Of a stretch of 64,000 nucleotides of DNA, positions 46,904 to 59,800 are shown in pieces. The first letter of the stretch is position 1. Each line of letters starts with the position of its first letter. Below the pieces are notes generated by a model, which was not told where the DNA came from, did not search any database, and worked only from the letters and a program-made list of their open reading frames with translations. The DNA comes from Deuterostichococcus epilithicus (Eukaryota; Chlorophyta; Trebouxiophyceae; Prasiolales; Stichococcaceae), in contig JAVTLE010000016.1 in NCBI GenBank assembly GCA_033439295.1, forward strand, positions 2,170,001-2,234,000, given 5' to 3'. Position numbers and translations under genes: made by a program.

Positions 46904-47628
46904 TGTGTCCGAGATTTACCTTGCCTTCAGAAAAGTTCAATGGAAGTTTCCGATGCATTGACGGTTGCTTCAAAGGCTCCCCTGTGGACCCATGCAGGCG
47001 TGCAGCGCCAAGCTCTGCTCGACATGCTGTGAGCCGGCAGAGGAGGATGAGCCCCGTGGCTGTCACGCATGACCACCTTCGCATACAGCCTAAACCCACA
47101 GTTAGCTCAATCTGCGGCTCACGACGGCGCGTGGAAGGCTGCTTCATGGGCAGAGTCTGGTGCGCCGCACCTGCGAAGGTCCCGCTCCTTGACCAACGCG
47201 GCGCCTGACGGTTCTGGACTCATGTTCGCAGGTGTAGGCGCTCCGGACAGCTTGCGCAGGGTGCCGATACCGAGGCGATTTCCTGTATGCCCCAAACTGT
47301 GTAGCGATGAGGCTGCCTAAGAAGACCTTTGCGGAAATGGCTTTGGGGCAAGCATGATCGCTCTCTGGTAATGAAGAGGCACAGCAGGCTATCAAGGGCG
47401 TGTCTGAGTTTCCGAGCTCTGTCTCGAGCGCTGGTCCTGTGAAGAAACGTCACATGCCGGCACGTGGTTTTGAAGGTGCTCAGCATTTACCGGACAGCGA
47501 ACCATGCGACGTCGCATATACAAGAGTTTGGACCTTACCACACGCTGCACCTCCCGCTCTGTGCCAGCGCTGATGCTGCTGATTTGATTTTGCATGCATG
47601 CATGTAGGTCGCCCAACCGAGTGCAGCC
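46904..47628. promoter_or_regulatory. Divergent promoter region
   Basis: About 725 bp between the start of the degenerate SET gene and the first methyltransferase-like gene. ATATACAAG at 47516-47524 is a weak TATA candidate about 110 bp before ATG 47629. No gene is supported inside. Confidence 0.3.
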
Positions 47629-49983
47629 ATGATGCCATCAGGCGCTGAGCGCCCTTCAACTAAAGCAGTCGCCGCTGTTAGCGCTGTCATCGCCGCGCTG
47701 GTGTTGCTCGTCAGCCTCCACAGGCCAAGCCGGGCGGCAGTGATCTCAGGTGATCCAAGCTGCTTCTATGAGGACACTTGATCCAGAGGCAAAATCAAGC
47801 AGCACTTTGATGATTAGGTCGGTGCATCCGCTCGATTGATAGCACGATCCGACGCAGGCGTCAGGAGGCATGCGGTATTGCGGCCGCCAGTGGGCAGCGG
47901 CGGCGCGGCATGCAGCCTCGAGTTCCTGGGCTACGAGCCCAGCCAGTGGGAGACGCGCTGGAAGGCGCAGGCTGAGGCGCTGCAGGCCAAGGCTTGCGCT
48001 ACCATGCTGGAGGACAGGGATCTCGTTGATGCCTGGATGGCGCCCATGAACGACTCCTTCGCAGCCGGCGTTGCCGCTGCCGCGCTTCCGGCCATGCACG
48101 GCAACAAGGTAGTGCTGGGAACGAACTTGATGCCCGTTCGTCGATGATTTAGGTTATGCGTGTGATCTGCTGACATGTGCCGGCAGGTTCTGTCCCATGC
48201 GCGCCGAGCGTAGCGACCCACAACTGCGCTCCTCGCACGGCATGCAGGGACCCAGACTCACATTGCGAACGTTCACCAATCGTGCACTGCGGCTCATGCC
48301 AGCTATGTGCTTGCCGTGTCGCGCAGGTGTTCTCCCACTTCCGGCACCGCGACAGCTGCACCGGCAAAGTGGTGCGCACGCCCATCGAGCCTCTGGTGGG
48401 CACCCTGCGCCACCCCGCGGTGAATGCCGAGTGCGGCCGCCCCGACCGCCCGGACTTCACGGTCATGGCGCACAACAAGCCGGGCAACGTACGGGGCTGC
48501 GCCGCCGGGCGCCTTGACTGCAGCAAGCCCTTTGGCAAGGTCCACATAGAAAACAAAGGGTGCGGGACTGTTCATCTTGAAGCAGGACGAACGAGCCTAG
48601 CTCTGCTCACCCTTTGCTGCCGTGCCAGCAACATCCGGGCTCGAGATCTACCATTCTGCTACACGCCGTACTGCCAAACCTTTGTTGCCGTTAGTCACGT
48701 GCCTCTTGTGCTGGCCAACCCGATACATCCTTGGGTCCTTGAGCAATCAGCCCTCGCGATCTGCTGCCGTTCTCACTCACTGCCCGACCTTTCACTGCAT
48801 CATGCGTGATTGCGCAGCCTGGTGTAGATCGTGTCCCAAGATGCCGAGCCTTCGGATGCGACGCCAGGTACATGGTCATCCAGCCACTGCCGGCGGCTGC
48901 GGTCCAGCGGCTGTACCCCGGGCGCAAGGTGCTGTTCGACCTGGGCTCCGGCCGCTTCAATAGCGGCAGCCTGCCCTGGTTCCTGGAAACCTTCCGGGCC
49001 AAAGGCATCGAGTTTGACGACATCTACGGTGCGCATCTCAGAACCTCGGGCGCACGACTGCATTGCGCATCAGAGGCCAGACCATTGCCGGCTGGCTGGC
49101 AGTCCCGCTCCAGTCGCAGACTTGACCAGGCTGGGTCGCTGGCCGAAAGCGATGCTTTACCGCGCTGGCTGCTGTACCATGGATGGCGATGCATGACACA
49201 TGAGGCTCTCTGCTGTAGGGTGGGAGGTGACGCAGATTCCACCCAAACAGTACTGGAAGATGTTCCCTGCCGACGTCAGGTGGGCTTTCAAGCGCCGTGA
49301 CTGTGCTCCACCCGCATGTACTCGCCGCCAGTCTCCAGTATCCGGCCGCATTGACTGGAGCATCAGCGGATGATTATTGCTTTCAGCACCTGTCTCCGGC
49401 CAGTTTCAACTCGAATCTCAACTTGACTATGTGGCTGCAGTTACCGAATGCACTTCTACAATGTGCCGTGCGAAATCGAGGCAGACAGCCTCCGCAACCC
49501 TCTGAACATTGCCCGCAAGATCTATAAGCCAGGCACGCCTTTGATCGGTGCTTGACATTGCCGTTGAACTGAGGTGTTCTCAGCTTTCAACCGTCAAATA
49601 TGTTTGTGGCCATCGGGAGCCAGTCGAGGGGGAAAGAGGAGGGCCCACATTGTATGTTGCGTGTCCGGCCGCTGCAATCTGAGCTGACGGCTTCGTGAGT
49701 CCCTCGGTCCGACGTGATGACCTTTATGCTGTTGGATGCAGGTGATTACATAGCGTTCAAGCTTGATATTGATAATGAGCCCGTCGAGCAGGCCCTCATG
49801 GCGCAGCTGGACGCTGACACGGCGTCCATGATCGCCGAGTTCTTTTTCGAGCAGCACTATGACATCCCGGAGATGCGGAGGTACTTCAACACAGATGACA
49901 CAACACAGACGCGGTTGCCGCAGGTGCTGGCGATGTTCTTCGCGTTCAGAGAGCAGGGTTTGCGGCTACACTACTGGCCTTAA
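47629..49983 (+). CDS. Membrane-anchored methyltransferase-like protein, copy 1
   Basis: Seven exons: 47629-47749, 47858-48108, 48327-48559, 48868-49028, 49219-49279, 49441-49532, 49742-49983 (TAA), giving 386 residues. The N-terminus has a short charged head then a hydrophobic segment (AVAAVSAVIAALVLLVSL), typical of a type II Golgi/ER anchor. The core has GRKVLFDLGSGRFNSGSLPW, which resembles SAM-binding motif I of Rossmann methyltransferases, then FDDIYGWEVT, YRMHFYNVPCEIEADSLRNP, and AFKLDIDNEPVEQALMAQLD, reminiscent of the KxDxExxE block of FkbM-type enzymes. The C-terminus is MIAEFFFEQHYDIPEMRRYF and ends LHYWP. Methyltransferase activity is inferred from these blocks only; the substrate is unknown. 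The last intron starts with GC. The adjacent second gene has the same exon pattern. Confidence 0.85.
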
Positions 49984-50380
49984 ACTGAGCAGAGAGGAAC
50001 CGACTGTGCTGCTGGGGTGGGGCTAACAGATAACAAATTTGTTGTGTCGTGGCCTAACAAACTTGCAACACAAAGATGGTGTTGCATGCCAGTTGGCTTC
50101 GTGATGACTACGACCCCGCCCCTTGTTAGGGTAATTGACTCAAATGATTGAATCGTACGGGCAGTCCTTTCGAGCCTCATCCATTACGATTTACTGACTG
50201 TCGATACTGCAAACGAAGCTCTGCTCTGTGCGCGAACATATCAAGCACATCCCGCTCGTGGCCTCACAGCCAGTCACGCGAACCTTTCTGCACCTGCTTG
50301 GAGATGGTGTGATGGCCACGCTGCAATCCTGATCAGCTGTACAGCTCAGGCCACCGAACATCTGATTTATCTGGACAGTA
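49984..50380. promoter_or_regulatory. Spacer between the twin genes
   Basis: About 400 bp holding the 3' end of copy 1 and the promoter of copy 2. Relatively AT-richer than the exons. No ORF of note, no clear TATA box. Confidence 0.35.
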
Positions 50381-52937
50381 ATGCGTCCAGATGTTCAGAG
50401 CAGGCAATCGCGCGTCGTGGCACTTGCAGCTGCAGGATTCTCACTTGTGGCGTTGGTGTTATTAGTAATCAGCTACCACCAGCCAACAAGTCACGCCGTG
50501 GCGGTCGCAGGCAAGAGTGGATGAGAGGGAACCCTCAATCGTGTGTGGAATCGCCAACGGAACAGCATTATCGATCCGCAGCCACGTCTCACGCGCACCG
50601 TGCCCGCAGGGCTCGAGCGGCACTTTGTGGCCAGCCGCGGGGCGGCATGCAGCCTGGATTTTCTTGGCTACGAGCCCAGCGAGTGGGAGGCGCGATGGAA
50701 GGCGCAGGTAGGTACTCTGCAGGCCAACGCCTGCGCCACAATGCTGGAGGATCGCGACCTCGTCGACGCCTGGATGGTCCCCATGAACGACTCCTTCCGG
50801 TCGGGCGTCGCCGCGGCACAGCTGCCCGCCATGCGGGGCAGCAAGGTGACGCTTTGGACAGCTCTCCACACATCTAGATCCAGGCAGGAGCCTCGCCTTC
50901 GAATCCCTGGCATGTGGCGGACGGCCGTGCTGGTCTGGCGGCGTGCAGCGCGTGACATGCGGCTGAGCAGGGCGGCCACAGACGGCTTGATGCAGTCGGC
51001 TCCGCAGCTGGGTACATAACAGCTACGCATACTCATTCCGCGACTGATTAAAAGGATTCCATCCTCGAAAAGCGCACTGCCTTTGCTGCATGTGCAACCG
51101 TTCCTCATGTCGCGCCGATCAGGTGTTCTCACACTACCGGCACCGCGACAGCTGCACCGGTGAAGTGGTGCGCACGCCCATCGAGCCGCTGGTGGGCACC
51201 CTGCGCCACCCTGTGGTGAACGCCGAGTGCGCGCGGTTGGACCGCCGCGACTTCGTGGTCACGGCGCATGATTCGCCAAAGATGGTGCGGGCCTGCCTGG
51301 AGGGGACCCTGCGCATGCCATGCGACGACCCCTTTGGCAAACCTCACGTCGAGAACAAAGGGTGGGTGCCTCCACCTGGCCCTGTGCCTTGCTGCTGCCT
51401 TTCCCTCCTGCCGCTTCGGGGTTGGATGTGTCTGCACAGGCCACGTTGTCGCCTGCCTGTCGTCCTGCTGAGTGGCTTCGCATCTGGAGCCCCGCCCTCA
51501 GCGGACTGTGCATTCCGCCTGGGGCGCCTCGGATGCAGCGCCCTGCCTCACCGTACAGTGGTGCTGCCCTGCTCTCCTCAGACTGCGTGCCCTGTGTCGC
51601 AGCCCAGCCTCAATGGATTCCTTGCGTCTTGTCAACCCCAGGTACATGGTCATACAGCCGCTTCCGACAGCCGCCATTCGCCGGCTGTACCCCGGGCGCA
51701 AGGTGCTGTTCGACTTGGGCACCGGAAAATACGACAGCGGCAGCCTGCCCTGGTTTTTCGACACCTTTGAGCGAAAGGGCGTCATCTTCGATGAGATCTG
51801 GGGTGCGCCGCAGCGGCACCTCGTGCAGCCATGCACCTGGCGGCAAATACGTGCCCGCGTCCGAACACAGCCTCACGGCTGGGCCGCTACTGATCCGATG
51901 GCAGGGGCAGCCAAGTGCTCTGCTGCGTCAGCTGGGCCATCATCCGCCCTTCTCCGACGCGTGGGCGCTGTGTGCCGCAGGGTGGGAGGTGACGGAGATG
52001 CCGCAGAATGAATATTGGGACGCCTTCCCGCCCGACATCAGGTGGGGCTGCTGCGCAGAAAGTAAGTTTGCCTGGCGCGCACCCAGTGCTGCGGCCCTGC
52101 TGCGCTCCATGCAGGGTCCTCAGCTTGCCCGGCAGTGTTGGCAGCCGCCATGGCCGCAGCGGCAGATCGACGAGCAGTTGGCCCACCTGCGCGTTGCCGA
52201 CCTGCAGCCGCTCCTGAGCATGAAGCTCTGAACACAATGTGCTGAGCCTCAAGGCTGGCTCAAACAGAGCAAGCAAAGCGCCGGCAAATGTCCCTCCCCG
52301 CCACTGCAGCTACAAGATGCACTTCCGCAATGTGCCGTGCGTGTTGGAGCCGGAGAGCCCGCGGAATCCGCTCAACATCGTCCGCAAGATCTTCAAGCCA
52401 GGCAGGTCTTGAGCCGACAGGGTTGGGTCAATAGCCTGGAGCACATCTCGGTTCGTCGCGCAATGCGGCCCGTGTGTGCTCAGGTGACATGTCAGGCTGC
52501 GTCCGTGCTGCAACTCGAACTGGAGTGAGCATGAGTGGCGGCTGTTCAATGGCAGGAAAGAGAGCAGCAAGCACTCACCGCCGCATACTGCTGCAGTGTA
52601 ACAGGCACGCAGGTCCAGCTTCAGACTTGCAGCCACAGCAGCACTGCCCACGCGGCATAACACACAGATAACATAGGGTTGCCCACGACCCGCAGGCGTC
52701 TACATCGTCTTCAAGCTTGACATAGACGACGAGCCCGTCGAGCAGGCCCTCATGGCACAGCTGGATGCCGCCACAATACCCATGATTGCCGAGTTCTTCT
52801 TTGAGCAGCACTATGACATCCCGGAGATGCGGCGCTACTTCCACACCAGCGAGAAGAACACGACAAAGCTGCAGCACGTACTGGAGATGTTCCACAGCTT
52901 CAGAGAGCAGGGGTTGAGGTTGCATTACTGGCCCTGA
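50381..52937 (+). CDS. Membrane-anchored methyltransferase-like protein, copy 2
   Basis: Seven exons: 50381-50510, 50610-50845, 51123-51361, 51642-51802, 51981-52041, 52310-52401, 52696-52937 (TGA), again 386 residues. Exons 4 to 7 have exactly the same lengths as in copy 1 (161, 61, 92, 242 nt) and all intron phases agree. It shows the same anchor layout (VVALAAAGFSLVALVLLVIS), RKVLFDLGTGKYDSGSLPWF, MHFRNVPCVLEPESPRNPLN, VFKLDIDDEPVEQALMAQLD and the LHYWP end. The first exon and the signal-anchor have diverged most. Introns 1 and 6 begin with GC (CAG|GCAAGA and CAG|GCAGGT). Function as for copy 1: methyltransferase-like by motif, unproven. A tandem duplication is the simplest origin. Confidence 0.86.
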
Positions 52938-53806
52938 GTTGCGCAGTCAGAGTCTTCAGCGGCTTCAGGTTTGCTTTCGGGCCTTGCCAGTGCACATGAC
53001 GGCGTGCTGTCGCTTCGACTTGTTCTTGTTGTCCCCACTGTGGCCAACGGCCTCCAAGCCGGGAAGAGTGACATCAGTGGGATTCAATTGTGACATGCTT
53101 GCTCTACAATCATCAGACTGGCGGCGCAAGGTGTCTTGTGATGCTGCCTACATGTTGCACATCCACCAAAATTCGTGCATTTGCCGGCGGCGACACATAA
53201 AACCTACATAGCAGTGTGCATACCACCAACGATGAGTGAGGCACTGCTTTTGTAAAATGCCACTCCATGTGGATTCCTCAAACTCCTCACCGTGGCAGAT
53301 AGGGAAAGGGCATTGACTTCACAAGTTGCTTTGCGTGCCACTTGCATTGGCATCGCCGTACCTGATTCTCGCGCACACACTCTACACAACACAGCAGTTG
53401 GTAGCAATAGATACAGTCAGCAGACTTGTAGGTGGTCATACGTCGGATGGCATCGCACGCAGGTGTGTGCATAACGCGACTCTCAATATCGTGCCACACT
53501 CTATCTCTGAACTCACGACCGTCTGTCAGCAGACCACTGGCTTGCATCACCCCCCATTCCCCTGCTGTGGACAGGCGTCAGACTGATGTCTCATCGCATC
53601 GAAGCCTTGTGAGCGGCCCTCGCCACTGCCAGCAGCCGCCATCCATCGCCCTCTCTTCAGACCACCCCTGTCGCGGCCCCAGCTGCTGCCGCCGCCGGCG
53701 CGCGCCGGCGCCGGCGCGCAGCGCCGCCATGGCTGCGCCGCCCCGACCCCGGCCACCTCGCGGCATCTGCCCCCGGCATCGCAGCCGCCCCCGGCATGCC
53801 CGGCGG
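52938..53806. other. Convergent intergenic region
   Basis: Between the end of the second methyltransferase-like gene and the end of the third SET gene. Only short overlapping ORFs on both strands, none supported. The part 53.69-53.75 kb is a GC-rich Pro/Arg-coding-like stretch without splice support. Confidence 0.4.
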
Positions 53807-56800
53807 TCACAGCGTCAGGCCACGGCAGCTGGGCGTGCCGCACATGCACTTCTTGCAGCCCGCCTTCTCCTGCATCCCCTCCGCCGTCTCATTCGGCACG
53901 TAATCCAATAACAGCTCCTCGCCCCGCGCAATGTCCCGCACTGCAGAGAACACCACGCGGCTGCAGCCGTGCCGCTGGAGCATCTTGTGCACCTGCAGGG
54001 GGGAGCAGCGACGACCGTGTCCAATGCGCATCGCGATGGCGGCTGCGCTCACTGCGCTCACTGGTTCATGTGCATGCTGGCCGCAATGTGAAAGAGAGAT
54101 GACATGCAACAGTGCCTCTGGCTTGGCCCTCGCAGGGTCCAGGGCTGGCGGTGCATGACACCATGCGATCTTCGCAGACAATGCGAGCTCGTTTGCAGCA
54201 GCTGCGGGATCGCAGTTGCTTCAGCAAGGTCTCGCACCTGGAGGTTGGGCTCGCAGCTGTGGTTTAGGTACCTGTGGCACACAGATGCAACCCCTCAGAG
54301 GAGCGTGTTCCACAGCCGGCCACGGCAACAGGTCTGGCGTGCAGTCGGTGTCCTTGCACGAAAGAGACGCCACGGCAAGGCGCACGGGCAAAGGTCCAGG
54401 CATGAGCCGCATGCTCGGCTGCAGCTCGCATGCTCGGCTGCAGATCTCGGGCGCAGAGGCGCTGCCGCGGCTGCCGCACGGCCAGCCGCCATCCCCACGG
54501 GAGTTCGGCTGAGGGTCTGCAAGCTTTCAGCACAGAGCCGGAAAGCCACACCGCATCGTGTTGCCGCAGTAGCGGGCGTCAATTGCGAAGGCCCCGGCCA
54601 ACTTTAGCAGGTCCGACTTCAGCGCGTGCTTCAGCTCGTCCATCGTGATCAGCCCGTACATATAGCAGTGCTCAAACATCCTGCCATGCTCCTCGCGGCC
54701 CTCGCACTCCGCCTCGCTAAGGTACTCGCCTGAGGAGCGACAACACCCATGGCTTGGGGGGCCGAGCTGGACTGCCGGGTCGGGACATGCACATTCAAAC
54801 GAGAAGGCGAGAGGGTGCGGGTGGCAGGCGAGATGGTGTGGTATGAACCATCGCGGCGACAACCCACGTTGGATGCGTGTTGTGGTCAGTTGAGTCCTAC
54901 AGTTCAGGCACGGACTCTAGCATGCGCACACGGCAGTTTGCTTGTGCGCACTGCAGCATCACACAGACCTCCCCAAGCAGCGTTCATGAACATCCGCATG
55001 CGCAGCGGCGCTCACATGCGGCCACCAACCGGTGGGGACTTGTTGCCGAAGTGTGCATCACTGATAAGTGTTCCAGCATCGGGGTCAGGACGCACCACAG
55101 TACTCGGCAATGAACGACCCGGCGGGTATCTGCTCCAGGGCCGTCACCCGCATGCCGAAGGCCTTCCGCCTGTCGGTGGACTCGCTCACAAACAGCTTGA
55201 ACTGTTGGCCACCCTGGAGCACGGAGCCGGAGCCGGCCTCTGACGCGTGCTGCCGCCCGCCCTGCGGCGCAGAGCCGGTTGCAGATGCATAAATGATAGC
55301 GTGCAGCTGGCACTTCGGGGATCGCAGCACAGGGGTGTGCTAAGACCGCCCAGTGCCTTCTATGCATGTTTGAAAGGTGCATGGCGATGCAGAGACGAAT
55401 GGGCTGGCGGCACTGTTAGGTAAAGCGCGCATGGCTGTTTCCAGCAGAGCGCTGCCGGAGCTGCAGCAGTAGCCAGCAGCGCACTTCTGGCACGCGTGGC
55501 AGGTCTTCGAGAGCTAGGCATGCCACGCTCTAGCCCAGACCAGCCAGAGCGAATTGCCATATCACGGATCCTAAAGGTGACAGCAAGAACATGGAAGCAA
55601 GTAAGCTCACCTGCAGCACGGCGTGCAGCGAGCCGCGCGGCAGTGGTCGCCCATCCCAGCCGGGCGGCATCAGGTTTTCCGGCCTCACGCCCGGGCAGTA
55701 CTGCAGGCTGGGGTGCAGATTTGACGCCTGCGGCGCAGCATGCGACGACCTCTGATTCGCTCTTTGGACCTGCCATGGCTGGCCAGAACACACCCACATG
55801 CAGTGTGCAGGATGGACTGGGGTGTTGCCCGTATACAGGACTGCTGCTGTTGCAGCAAAGTTTCCAGGCCAAAACTCAGGATATGCCAGCAAGCTGTCAG
55901 ACGGCAATCACTGGGCATATGTGTCGGCACCGGCGCTCGGCAGTGAGCAGCGCACAGCTGGACACAGCTGCACGTGCGGCAATGGTGGGGTGAAGCCCTT
56001 TTCGGAGGCAGCGCAGCATGAACGGCGCAGTGCAGCCGGCTCCGCGGCAGTGGGCTGCAGAACAGGCGCCTGGTGCGCATGCAAGCGGTCTTGTGAAAGG
56101 CTCCAGGCTCCTCACGCAGGCCTGGGGAAAGGCTGGGAAGCAGGAAGCAGGGGGCGCGCCTGCCACGTGAGCGCGTCGTCAAGCCTGGTCGTCCAGGTTC
56201 TGGCGTCCAGGCGGAGGTGGTAGCGCGCCAGATCGCCGTCGCCGGGCGCGGGCCCAAATATAGCGCCGCGCGCCGTGCCATGGCGCCCTGCAGGCAGCGC
56301 GGAGACAGCACAACCGTTGGATCTCATCCATTACTGGTTCCAGTCTGGGTCTTCCGGATGGTGCGCCGCGCCAAGCCGCCGCCGCCGCGTACTGCGCGGT
56401 TGCGCCACGGCCTGCCTGTCTCACTCCCGAGTCTGCTTGATGCATGTGCACATGGGGCACGTTGCGCCACGCAACTGTGAATGTGTCCTCTGCATGAAAC
56501 GAACCTGCACAGGGTGCGGCAGCTGAAACGGCGCAGACGCGGTGCACAGCTGCCAGCAGGTGCAGCAATCTGATGTTGTTGTTGGCCGGCCAGAGACATC
56601 GACAGCCTGACAAGCACAGCCTAGGCGATCCTTGACAACCGTTTGGTTGTCATTCGCCTGGCTGCCTGGAGTGTTCCCGCAGCAGGAAGCTGAAAAGTAA
56701 AGCAGCACCTGCAGCCTTCTGCGCCTTCTGCGCCGCTTCTTGGGCATCCGCCTCGCTGGCCGCAACCGCTGCTTCCCTGGCCTTCGCCGCTGCTTCCGCT

Positions 56801-59800
56801 GCCTTCGCCTCCCGCTGCTCTTCTGCATCTCGCAGAGGAGCAGCTTGAGCCAGAGACCGGGCCGCGCGCGCCACACAACTTCTCAAGCCAGGAAGGGTGT
56901 ACGTTTGGGGGTGGCTGCCTCGTCTCAGTATCGGAGTGCGGGGCACAACGCAGCCCCAGCCCTACAGTTGCGGCATGCACGCCCGTGCTGATGCTTGGAA
57001 GCTCGCGAGCGGGTACGGGTACCTGAAACAAAACGTTGCAAGAGAGAGCAACAGCAAAAACCAAGTGGCACACTGCGGTCGAGATGCGCGGAGGCGAGGG
57101 CCGCGTTCTTCTGCATGGCGAAATCCTTCGCCTTGCGCTTGGGCCTGCCGGCGGGCGCGGCGTCCGGCGCCGGCACAGCCGCCAGTCCGCCCGCAGACGC
57201 CGCGGCAGCGTGCGGCAGCGGGGGTGGCTGCATGCGCTGGCCGAGGAAGCCGGGCACCAGTGGCTGGCCGCGGGCGCGGGCGCCGCTGGCGCCGGAGCTG
57301 CCGGGGTCACTCCTCAGGCGCTTGTGCGCCTGCGTGCGAGGGGTTCAGTGCGGCATGGCACCAGGTCTCGCAAGAGCACAGGATGCCTTGAGGCAGAGAC
57401 GGTGCGGCAGTTGCAGCACATCCCAGCCTCGCCCTGGCGCTGGCAGCAGACCGGAGCAGGGACTGTGTGCACTTCACACCAGAAGGCTGCGGCACCAGTG
57501 CCTGGGAGGGCTGTCGGCATGGGCCAGGAGATGCTCCCAAGAGAAGACAGCGCCAGGTCTCACCCCGGGCTCCTCTGATCGCGGTGGCGTGCCCGCACCC
57601 GCCGGCTCGCCGGGCCCGCAGCGAGGCCCGCCGCCTTCGCGAGCCGCCGCCGCCGCCGCTGCCGCCGACGCTCGAGCGTCTCGAGCAGTCGAGACGTGGC
57701 GTGCCCCGCCACCGGCCGACTTGCGCGCCGTCTTCTTGGTGCGCTGACGGTGCGTCGCGGGACCAGCCGGCCCGCCGCCGGGCCGGGCCGGCACCTGTTC
57801 GCGCGGCGCGTGGGCGGCGCTACCAGCGGCACCGGGCTCCGCCGGCGCCCGCACCGGTGTCCCGAGGGCATAAGGCTCCGGCCGCATCGCGGCCGCGGGA
57901 GGCGGCACAAACCGCAGCCGGGCCGGCTGGTGCGCCACAGCGGACTCGGCCTGGGGAGCGGGCTGAGGCGTGGCCGCCTGCAACACAGGCAGCGTTGCCG
58001 CCGGCGCCGCTGCCGCCTGGTGCGGCGATGCAGCAGGCGGCGTCGCCGGCGCTGGCGGCATGGAGGTGCCGATGTCAACGTCCGAGCCGCTGGTGCCACA
58101 GGACGATGCGGCGCCGCCGCCGTGGCAGCAGCCGAAGGTCCTGTCTCCGCCGCTCAGGTCGATGACATCGACATCGTCCGACCCCGCCGCTGCCGCCGCT
58201 GCTGCTGTTCCTGCTCCAGGGTCCGGAGACGCACGGACAGGAGCAATGAGCGCCGTGCGGCCAGCCTGCGTCGGGCCGCCATGACCACTGTCGCTGCAGC
58301 CGCTGGAGCCGCCGCCGCAGCACCCTGGCGCGCTGCCGTTGGCTGCACGGCTGCCTGGAAGCTCCGCCTCGTCATCGCTGCTGAGCAGATCGACTTGCTC
58401 CTACATGTCATTTGGGCAGCGGCAGTTGCCATTGGGAGTCTGTCCACGGAACGGCGGCTGCTGCAGCGTGAGTGGCAGTGTGCCAGAGGCCATGTATGAC
58501 ACGTTGCCACGAGCCAGATCGGGCACATAGTTCTGGTCGCGATCACAGCAACGCCACCCTTGCAGGGGAGTGCACAATGTCGTTTGGGTGGCGGAGGTCA
58601 CACCCCCACTGCAACAACTAGCATGATGGCATGCAAGGTGTCCAATTTTGATCAAAGGCTATTTCAAGCACTGGAAGGGGGAATAAATTTCGCACGAAGG
58701 GCACGCCGCCGTCAATGACGGTGCCCAGCCGCAGCGCCGGTACAACAGCCTGCCGCAGTTTGGCAGCAAGCTGCATTGGCGCCGCCGCCGTGGGCAACGG
58801 CGACTGCGCATCGTCTGCAAGCGCCTGCAGATGGTGGTGACCATGTTGCAGGATCGACAAGGTTGAAAGATCTTGACAGTCGCGGCATCGCAATCTCTCA
58901 GCTTCTCGGCTGGCCAAGGTACAGGGCGGTAGCTTCACGCATGCAGACGAGGAATGGGGACGGCGGCTGGGAACGAGATACAGGCTCAACAGCGCTCAAC
59001 TCCCCCCAAACATGCAGAATCAAGAGCGCTCGGTCCTCCGAGCACCGTTTGATCATGACGTGCCAGCCAGCAGCCCCCACCTGTCCAGGGTGCTCCCCAA
59101 GGCAGATGACGTCACTGTCGTCATCGCTCGCAGCCTGGCACGCCAAGCTGCCGGACCGGCACGTCTGCAGCGAGCCGGACGACACCCGGCTGACCGGGCT
59201 GCCGCGCTGTGGGGGAGCGTCGCCGCGTCGCGCTGAGCTGCTGGCGACGCCCGCGTCAGGTGCAGGCACACCATGCGCAGGCAGCTCGAGCACGGCGTCG
59301 AGCCTCTGCAGCGTCTGCTTCACCGTGTCCACCTCCCGCATGGCGGCACGCACTACCTCGCAGCCCGCCGGGTCGGTGCCCTTGGCGGCGCAGCTGCGGG
59401 CGTGTAAGCAAGGCTTTCAGCATGAGTTGCAGATGTGGCCACGGCAAGAACGGTCCGCCGCCCATGTGCGTGGACAGTCACTCTTCAAGAATCAACATAA
59501 GCGAGAGCATGACGATCGCTATAGTATGAGATGCAGCAACACCGAAAACACTCGCAAAGCAAGGCGCTTTGGCCACCCCTCTGGGAATCACCTGGCCATG
59601 GCATGCAACGGCACCAGCACCTCCACGGCGGCTGCCTGCAGCAGGTCGGCCGCCGGCACATCAGCCCGCACGCCGCTGCCGAACCGGAAGGCCTTGAGTG
59701 CGGTGTCTGCCGCCTGGCTGACCGGGAACGCCGTCGCTGCTGCGGCGCTGTTGCCGGCGCCGCTCCTGCCGCCGCCGGGCTCGTCGTGCGGTGCCAGCCA

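Noticed and set aside
46018-47208. 396-codon plus-strand ORF
   Set aside because: Overlaps the minus-strand N-terminal exon of the degenerate SET gene (coherent acidic/Pro-rich frame) and the divergent promoter; its composition is that of a shadow frame.
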